A DNA stretch of 64,000 bases from Streptomyces curacoi (GTDB taxonomy: Bacteria; Actinomycetota; Actinomycetes; Streptomycetales; Streptomycetaceae), in NCBI RefSeq assembly GCF_001513975.1, contig NZ_KQ947994.1:62001-126000 (forward strand), written 5' to 3'. Position numbers and translations under genes: made by a program. Positions 59,344 to 64,000 of this stretch are shown here, piece after piece. Positions within the stretch are counted from its first letter, which is position 1. Each line of letters begins with the position of its first letter. Below the pieces are notes generated by a model. It saw nothing but the letters and a program-made list of their open reading frames with translations, made no database searches and was not told the DNA's origin.

Positions 59344-59998
59344 GTCAGTTCGTCGGAAATCGGCTGCCAGCCTGCGGTTGACCGCCGTCGTGATGCCGTC
59401 CGTGCTCGCCCCCGGCAGCCCGGCCCGCTCGAGCTCCGCCAGCATGTCCTGCCGAGGACGGGCGAGGATGGGCAGCCACCGGTCACTTCCGCGCAACTCC
59501 CCTTCCGCCAGCGCTTGCAGCACGCCCGCCTGGATCAGCGACGACTTGCCCGACCCGACGGCCCGAGCAGCAGCGTCAGCCGCCGCTGCCGGGCCAGGTT
59601 CGACAGCACCTGCTGCACCGCGTCCTGTCGGCCGTTGAACCACCGGGCCTGCTCCGCGGTGAACGGCTCCAGCCCCCGATAGGGGCACACTTCCCGCAGG
59701 TGCGGTGATCTCGGTGAGCATGCCGATGACGAGGCCGGTCACCTCGTCGAGGACAGGCCCCGCTGAACCCCGTGGTGAGGTCGTTGGCGTCGGTCAGTGT
59801 GATCTCGTCGGGGCGAGCCTTGCGCAGCTGGACGAGGGTGGCCTGCGCCGCCTCCGGGACCGGTTCCAGAGCTCCTTGCAGGGTCACCGGTATCTCGCGG
59901 ACGGCGTCACCGACGCGGCCGGCCTTCACCGGGCCGTCGAACGAGGCCGGTGCCTCGACCAGGACGCAGCCACCGCCTTCCAGCGGAATCCGGGTCAC
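59344..59998 (-). pseudogene. broken CU044_2847/protease/nSTAND NTPase gene
   Basis: Read from GTG 59998 leftward: a CU044_2847-like start (TRIPLEGGGCVLVEAPASFD, VTLQGALEPVPEAAQATLVQ, KARPDEIT). It is fused to a scrap of a trypsin-like core (DLTTGFSGA, and in another frame VLDEVTGLVIGMLTEIT). After a further shift comes the start of an nSTAND NTPase (CPYRGLEPFTAEQARWFNGR, RRLTLLLGPSG). A base is missing inside the P-loop, after which GKSSLIQAGVLQALAEGELR and LPILARPRQDMLAELERAG follow. At least three frame breaks and no C-terminal two-thirds: clearly dead. The families are known from conflict-type or regulated-proteolysis systems of Actinobacteria. Confidence 0.72.
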
Positions 59999-60085
59999 AG
60001 GTGGCCAAGGCGTCTCCTCCAGCCGTCGCCCTGGCCGGCATCACCTCAGCCGGCCAGGACGGCACGTCGGAATGGGCCGTACGCC

Positions 60086-60748
60086 TCACACCGGCCGCGC
60101 ACACCCCACCGCCTTCTCCCCGCCCAGATGGACGTAGAGCGCCGTCGACACCGGGCACTTCGCCCTCTTGTCCACGGCCTTGGTCACCTTGTACTGCGGC
60201 TGTTCCTTCCCCTCGCCGTCGCACGGTGTCTCGCGGACCTGCCCGTCGCCGGAGCCGTAGACGCAGTCGCCGACGATCGTGCGGGGGCCGCCTCCGCCGC
60301 CGGGGTCGCCGGGGTGGGGCGGGGTCAGGTTGCGCATGCAGGCGTAGCCCTGCGGGACGGCGCCGTCGCCGTCCTCGTCGGATGTCCGGCTCTGTTCGCT
60401 GATGTGCAGGACGAAGTCCGTGGTGCCGGGGCACAGCGGTCCCTCGCCCACCTTGCCGTCGTGTCGTGCCACGACCCGCGCCGCCGCACGTTCACTGGTG
60501 CACGGCACCTCGGTGAAGCTCGTCGTCCCGAAGGAGCTGCACTCGTCGACGCCGAGGAAGACCGCCCCGTATCCGGCGGGCCGTGTCGGCGGCAACCGCT
60601 GTTCGCTCGTGCTCTCGGTCTCGGTCTCGCCGAGCCGGCCTTCCGCCGCCTCGTCCGCCGCCCCCGAGGAACTCTGACATCCCGTCAGCAGAGCCGTGAG
60701 CAGCACGAGCAGCGCACAGGCCACCCCCACCGCACTTCTCCCACGCAT
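60086..60748 (-). CDS. hypothetical lipoprotein
   Basis: 220 residues. The signal is GVACALLVLLTALLTGC with the lipobox LLTGC (Cys near residue 24), followed by a Ser/Glu/Thr-rich linker. The outer domain has six further cysteines (DECSSFG, EVPCTSE, PLCPGTTD, YACMRN, GDCVYGSG with ETPCDG) and two more near the end (KCPVS, VGCARPV), suggesting disulfides in a two-repeat fold. This resembles septum-formation or DUF-type actinobacterial lipoproteins with paired Cys modules (LFxCxxPHxxEV-like VPCTSERAAARVV). Function unknown. Confidence 0.75.
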   Translation of the reverse strand: MRGRSAVGVACALLVLLTALLTGCQSSSGAADEAAEGRLGETETESTSEQRLPPTRPAGYGAVFLGVDECSSFGTTSFTEVPCTSERAAARVVARHDGKVGEGPLCPGTTDFVLHISEQSRTSDEDGDGAVPQGYACMRNLTPPHPGDPGGGGGPRTIVGDCVYGSGDGQVRETPCDGEGKEQPQYKVTKAVDKRAKCPVSTALYVHLGGEKAVGCARPV

Positions 60749-60897
60749 CGCACTCCCCCCGGATACCCCCGTCCAGCGTGGCCCGCCGCGGCGGGCGCAC
60801 GCCAGATGTGTGGGGTCGTTTGCGCCGGTTGGGGGTGAGTGTGGGTGGTATATGGCGTACGGGTGCTACGTACGGGTGCTATGTACGGGGCTACGGC
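60749..60897. repeat. intergenic region with short tandem repeats
   Basis: Three near-copies of GTACGGGTGCTA (about 60857-60893: GTACGGGTGCTAC, GTACGGGTGCTAT, GTACGGGGCTACG) lie just after the GH3 stop. Otherwise this is the lipoprotein promoter region. Confidence 0.6.
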
Positions 60898-62760
60898 TTA
60901 CTGGTCGCTGCCGTACTGGCCGCTCCCGTACGACAACCCGTGGCCGACCGGATACAGCACCCGCGTCGGATCGTCCGCCCGCTGCACCGGCACCGGCAGC
61001 CGCCCGCGCGGATCCACCCGCCCGGCGATCACCCGTGCCGCCGCCCGCAGTTCTACGTCGGTCCAGGAGTAGGACGCCAGGTAGGCGGGGACGGCGGGCA
61101 GATGGGACACGTCGTACGGGTTGCGGATCGCGACCGCCGCCACCGGCTTTCCCGTCGCGAGGAGCTGTTCGACCAGGGTTTTCTGTGTACTGCTCGCCGT
61201 GACGTTGTACGTCCCGACCACCACCGCGTCCGCCTCCCGCGCCGCCGCGACCGCCCTGGCGACCGTGGTGGCGGAGGGCGCCGTACCGGTCGACAGGGCG
61301 GTCGCCGTGAAGCCCAGCTCGGTGAGGGCGGCGGCGAGCACGCCGGTCGGCGGGCCGGTCGTGCCGGAGGGGGAGGCCGGGTCCGCGCCGACGACGAGCA
61401 GCCTGGGGTGGGTGCGGTGGGAGAGGGGGAGCAGGGCCCCTTCGTTGACGAGCAGGGTCGTCGTGCGCTCGGCGATGCGGTCGGCCGTCGCGAGGTGGGA
61501 CGGGGTGCCGACGTTCCGGTCGACGCCGCCCTGGCTGACGTACGGCTCGTCGAACAGGCGCAGTTTCGCCTTCAGCCGCAGGATCCGCAGGATCGACTCG
61601 TCGAGCCGGGCCTCGGTCAACTCGCCGTCGCGGACGGCCTTCAGGACCGCGTTCCAGGCCACCTCCAGCGAGGGCGGGTTGAGGAGCTGGTCCACGCCCG
61701 CCTTGAGGGCGAGGACGGGGACGCGGTCGTCGCCGTACTTCGTCCGGACGCCCTCCATCCCGAGGGAGTCCGTGACCACCACGCCGTCGTAGCCCAGTTC
61801 CTCGCGCAGGATGCCGGTGAGGATCGGGCGGGAGAGGGTGGCCGGGTCGCCGGAGTCGTCGAGGGCCGGGACCATGATGTGGGCGGTCATGATGGAGTCG
61901 ATGCCGGCGCGGACGGCGGCCCGGAAGGGCGGTGCGTCCAGGGTCTCCCACTGCTCGCGGGTGTGGGTGATGACCGGGAAGCCGTAGTGGCTGTCGACGG
62001 CCGTGTCACCGTGCCCGGGGAAGTGCTTGGCGGTGGCGGCCACTTGCCGCTGCCGCTGGTATCCGGCCACCTCGGCGGCGACCAGGCCGGCCACCGCGGC
62101 CGGTTCGGCGCCGAAGGAGCGGACGCCGATGACCGGGTTGGCCGGGTTGACGTTCACGTCGGCCACGGGGGAGTAGTTCTGCCGGATGCCCATCGCGCGC
62201 AGTTCCTGGCCCGCGAGGCGGCCGAGCGTGCGGGCGTCGGCGCGTGAGCCGCCGGCGCCGATGGCCATGGCGCCCGGGAAGAGGGTGGCGGGCTTGCCGA
62301 CGCGGCAGACGATGCCATGCTCCTGGTCGGTGGAGATCAGGACGGGCAGGCCGCGGGGCCGGCCGAGGGACGCTTTCTGGATACCGTTCGACAGGTCGGC
62401 GATCTGGTGCGGGTTGCGGGTGTTGTGGGCCCAGGTGAAGTAGATGATGCCGCCCACGCGGTACTTGGCGATCAGCTCGGCCGCCGTGCGGACGCCGATC
62501 TCCTTGAGGTTGGCGTCGATGTCGGCCTGGTCGGGGGCGGTGGCGGAGTGGCCGTAGACCCGCATGACGAAGAGCTGGCCGACCTTCTCCGGCAGCGTCA
62601 TCCGGGCGATGAGGGCGCGCAGTCTGCGGTCGTCGGGGGTGCCGGCGTGGGCGGTGCCGCCTGCGGCCAGGGCGGCGGTGAGGCCGGCGGTGGCCGCGAG
62701 GACCGTACGTCTTGAAGGTGGTGCGGTGTTTCCCGTGCTTCCCGGGCTGCTGTCGGGCAC
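60898..62760 (-). CDS. secreted GH3 beta-N-acetylhexosaminidase (NagZ-type)
   Basis: 620 residues. The Tat-like signal (PPSRRTVLAATAGLTAALAA, cut near AHA) is followed by the GH3 N-terminal barrel. The NagZ-specific acid/base loop KHFPGHGDTAVDSH is near residue 265, and the nucleophile Asp lies in GYDGVVVTDSLGMEGV near 330. A GH3 C-terminal domain follows (VNEGALLPLSHRTHPRLLVV, VVGTYNVTASSTQKTL). Unlike short cytoplasmic NagZ, this is the long two-domain exported form, acting on chitin or muropeptide GlcNAc. GTG 62760 has AAGGAG at good spacing. Confidence 0.9.
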   Translation of the reverse strand: MPDSSPGSTGNTAPPSRRTVLAATAGLTAALAAGGTAHAGTPDDRRLRALIARMTLPEKVGQLFVMRVYGHSATAPDQADIDANLKEIGVRTAAELIAKYRVGGIIYFTWAHNTRNPHQIADLSNGIQKASLGRPRGLPVLISTDQEHGIVCRVGKPATLFPGAMAIGAGGSRADARTLGRLAGQELRAMGIRQNYSPVADVNVNPANPVIGVRSFGAEPAAVAGLVAAEVAGYQRQRQVAATAKHFPGHGDTAVDSHYGFPVITHTREQWETLDAPPFRAAVRAGIDSIMTAHIMVPALDDSGDPATLSRPILTGILREELGYDGVVVTDSLGMEGVRTKYGDDRVPVLALKAGVDQLLNPPSLEVAWNAVLKAVRDGELTEARLDESILRILRLKAKLRLFDEPYVSQGGVDRNVGTPSHLATADRIAERTTTLLVNEGALLPLSHRTHPRLLVVGADPASPSGTTGPPTGVLAAALTELGFTATALSTGTAPSATTVARAVAAAREADAVVVGTYNVTASSTQKTLVEQLLATGKPVAAVAIRNPYDVSHLPAVPAYLASYSWTDVELRAAARVIAGRVDPRGRLPVPVQRADDPTRVLYPVGHGLSYGSGQYGSDQ

Positions 62761-63166
62761 GTGCGCTCCTTCCGGAGGTGGTGCACTGAAGGAAACTTCC
62801 GAGAAGTCACCAATAACCGGAAGGTTTCTGCCGGTCAAGGGAACGAACCGTAATCCAAGAGGGGCCGCCATCGGCGCAGTTGGAGGGGGGCGCGCCGATG
62901 ACGGCGTGCTGCCGGCCGCGGTACGGCGGAGAGGGTGGTCAGCGATCGCAGCCAGCAGCGAGGGCCGACACCGCACCACGGTGACTCTCCGGCAGCTTGC
63001 GGGTTGGACGAGTGGGGGAGGGGCCGGGTTCCCGGCGATGGCCGGAATCCGCGAAGTCGGTAAGGCGGGGGCGGACGTGACGTGTGGGCGACGTGCGGTG
63101 GTCGGGCCGGGGTCCATCCCATGGACGTCCCGGCGGCGCAGCAGCCGGTCGGGCGATCATGAGGCC
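62761..63166. promoter_or_regulatory. divergent region between the GH3 gene and the aroA paralogue
   Basis: 406 bp with no convincing gene. GAAACTTCCG (62792-62801) and CCGGAAGGTTTC (62817-62828) form an imperfect inverted repeat 32-68 bp before the GH3 start, a candidate operator. The rest is GC-rich, with weak frames on both strands. TCATGAGG just before ATG 63167 supplies a modest ribosome site. Confidence 0.5.
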
Positions 63167-64000
63167 ATGCCCGTAGTCGACATCCCCGGTTCCAAGTCCA
63201 TCACCGCCCGTGCCCTCTTCCTGGCGGCGGCGGCCGACGGTGTCACCACCCTCGTACGGCCGCTCCGCTCGGACGACACCGAGGGCTTTGCCGAGGGGCT
63301 GACCCGGCTCGGGTACCGGGTGGGCCGGACACCGGACACCTGGCAGGTCGACGGCCGCCCGCAGGGCCCGGCGGTCACCGAGGCGGACGTCTACTGCCGC
63401 GACGGCGCCACCACGGCCCGCTTCCTGCCCACCCTGGCCGCCGCGGGCCACGGCACCTACCGCTTCGACGCCTCGCCCCAGATGCGCCGCCGCCCCCTGC
63501 TGCCGCTGACCCGGGCCCTGCGCGACCTGGGCGTGGACCTGCGGCACGAGGAGCGGGAGGGCCACCATCCGCTGACCGTGACGGCGGCCGGCGTGGCGGG
63601 TGGGGAGGTGACGCTGGACGCGGGCCAGTCGTCGCAGTACCTGACGGCGCTGCTGCTGCTCGGGCCGCTGACCGGCAAGGGTCTGCGGATCACCGTGACC
63701 GACCTGGTCTCGGTGCCGTACGTCGAGATCACGATCGCGATGATGCGGGCCTTCGGGGTGGAGGTACGGCGGGAGGGGGACGTCTTCGTCGTCCCGCCCG
63801 GCGGCTACCGTGCCACGACGTACGCGGTGGAGCCCGACGCGTCGACCGCGAGCTACTTCTTCGCGGCGGCGGCCGTCACGGGCGGTGAGGTGACCGTCCC
63901 GGGGCTGGGCGAGGGGGCGCTCCAGGGCGACCTCGGCTTCGTCGACGTACTGCGGCGGATGGGCGCGCGGGTGTCGGTGGGCGCGCGGGCGACGACGGTC
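63167..64000 (+). CDS. aroA: EPSP synthase paralogue (3-phosphoshikimate 1-carboxyvinyltransferase family), cut by window edge
   Basis: 278 codons of an enolpyruvyl transferase are visible, and the end lies beyond the window. It begins almost at the PEP-binding lysine (VDIPGSKSITARALFLAAAA, Lys about 10), without the N-terminal extension common in actinobacterial AroA. Other blocks are CRDGATTARFLPTLAAAG (shikimate-3-P/PEP site, an altered NAGTAMR box), DAGQSSQYLTALLLLGPL, SVPYVEITIAMMRAFGVEV and PDASTASYFFAAAAVTGGEV with the catalytic-base Asp. It stands alone, not beside shikimate genes, so it may be the second Streptomyces copy with a specialised role rather than housekeeping AroA. Confidence 0.85.
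   Translation, partial: MPVVDIPGSKSITARALFLAAAADGVTTLVRPLRSDDTEGFAEGLTRLGYRVGRTPDTWQVDGRPQGPAVTEADVYCRDGATTARFLPTLAAAGHGTYRFDASPQMRRRPLLPLTRALRDLGVDLRHEEREGHHPLTVTAAGVAGGEVTLDAGQSSQYLTALLLLGPLTGKGLRITVTDLVSVPYVEITIAMMRAFGVEVRREGDVFVVPPGGYRATTYAVEPDASTASYFFAAAAVTGGEVTVPGLGEGALQGDLGFVDVLRRMGARVSVGARATTV

Noticed and set aside
1..64000. CRISPR arrays, insertion sequences, prophage genes, replication origin or att sites
   Set aside because: No regularly spaced repeats, transposase or integrase motifs were seen. The single tRNA-His has no duplicated 3' end nearby, so it does not mark an integrated element.

Overview
The window is GC-rich actinobacterial chromosome, almost certainly from a Streptomyces species. 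The grounds are codon use and GC content; an AdpA regulator whose gene carries a TTA (bldA-dependent) codon; a CebR/CebEFG/BglC cellobiose locus; a complete desferrioxamine cluster with iron-box operators; and a DUF397/XRE gene pair. From memory, the order from about 1 kb to 43 kb follows the S. coelicolor segment around SCO2798 down to SCO2769. This synteny is recalled, not computed.

Layout. 0-1 kb: end of a repeat-type protein. 1.1-7.4 kb: cellobiose/cello-oligosaccharide uptake (bglC, cebG, cebF, cebE on minus; repressor cebR on plus) with CebR palindromes before cebE and directly against the bglC start codon. 7.4-13 kb: a decayed kinase fragment, a GNAT gene, tRNA-His with its terminator, oligoribonuclease, adpA, a small membrane protein, a universal stress protein and a GPR1/FUN34/YaaH membrane protein. 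13-19.5 kb: glmS, a conserved small protein, a Tat-exported phosphatase, a DUF4429/SHOCT protein and a GH20 hexosaminidase with a DasR-like site. 19.5-26.7 kb: desABCD, desF and desE, under two iron boxes. 26.8-35.9 kb: a leucine/isovalerate-type catabolic operon (acyl-CoA dehydrogenase, HMG-CoA lyase, biotin-dependent carboxylase alpha and beta) facing a TetR gene across twin operators, then a Uma2 nuclease, a second acyl-CoA dehydrogenase and a thioesterase. 36-43 kb: DedA, a fused remnant of a histidine kinase/response regulator pair, a phosphatase-like gene, a PucR regulator, and a translationally coupled ureohydrolase/TPP-decarboxylase pair that may degrade arginine through 2-ketoarginine.

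From about 43 kb the content looks accessory. It holds a GH109-type oxidoreductase, small secreted proteins, a secreted endonuclease, a GT39 membrane glycosyltransferase, decayed DUF397 and e9imm-like fragments, an XRE/DUF397 pair broken by an in-frame amber codon, divergent nucleotidyltransferase and beta-lactamase-like genes, a fused asymmetric ABC exporter, an S37-type peptidase, a wrecked nSTAND NTPase gene, a lipoprotein, a GH3 N-acetylhexosaminidase and, running off the right edge, a second-type EPSP synthase.

The themes are polysaccharide and amino-sugar scavenging, iron acquisition, acyl-CoA catabolism and developmental control. I saw no CRISPR array, insertion sequence, prophage or rRNA gene. 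Wholly new machinery is not evident. The most rewarding items are the arginine-catabolic pair, the AroA paralogue, the several lesions in regulatory and conflict-type genes, and the operators.
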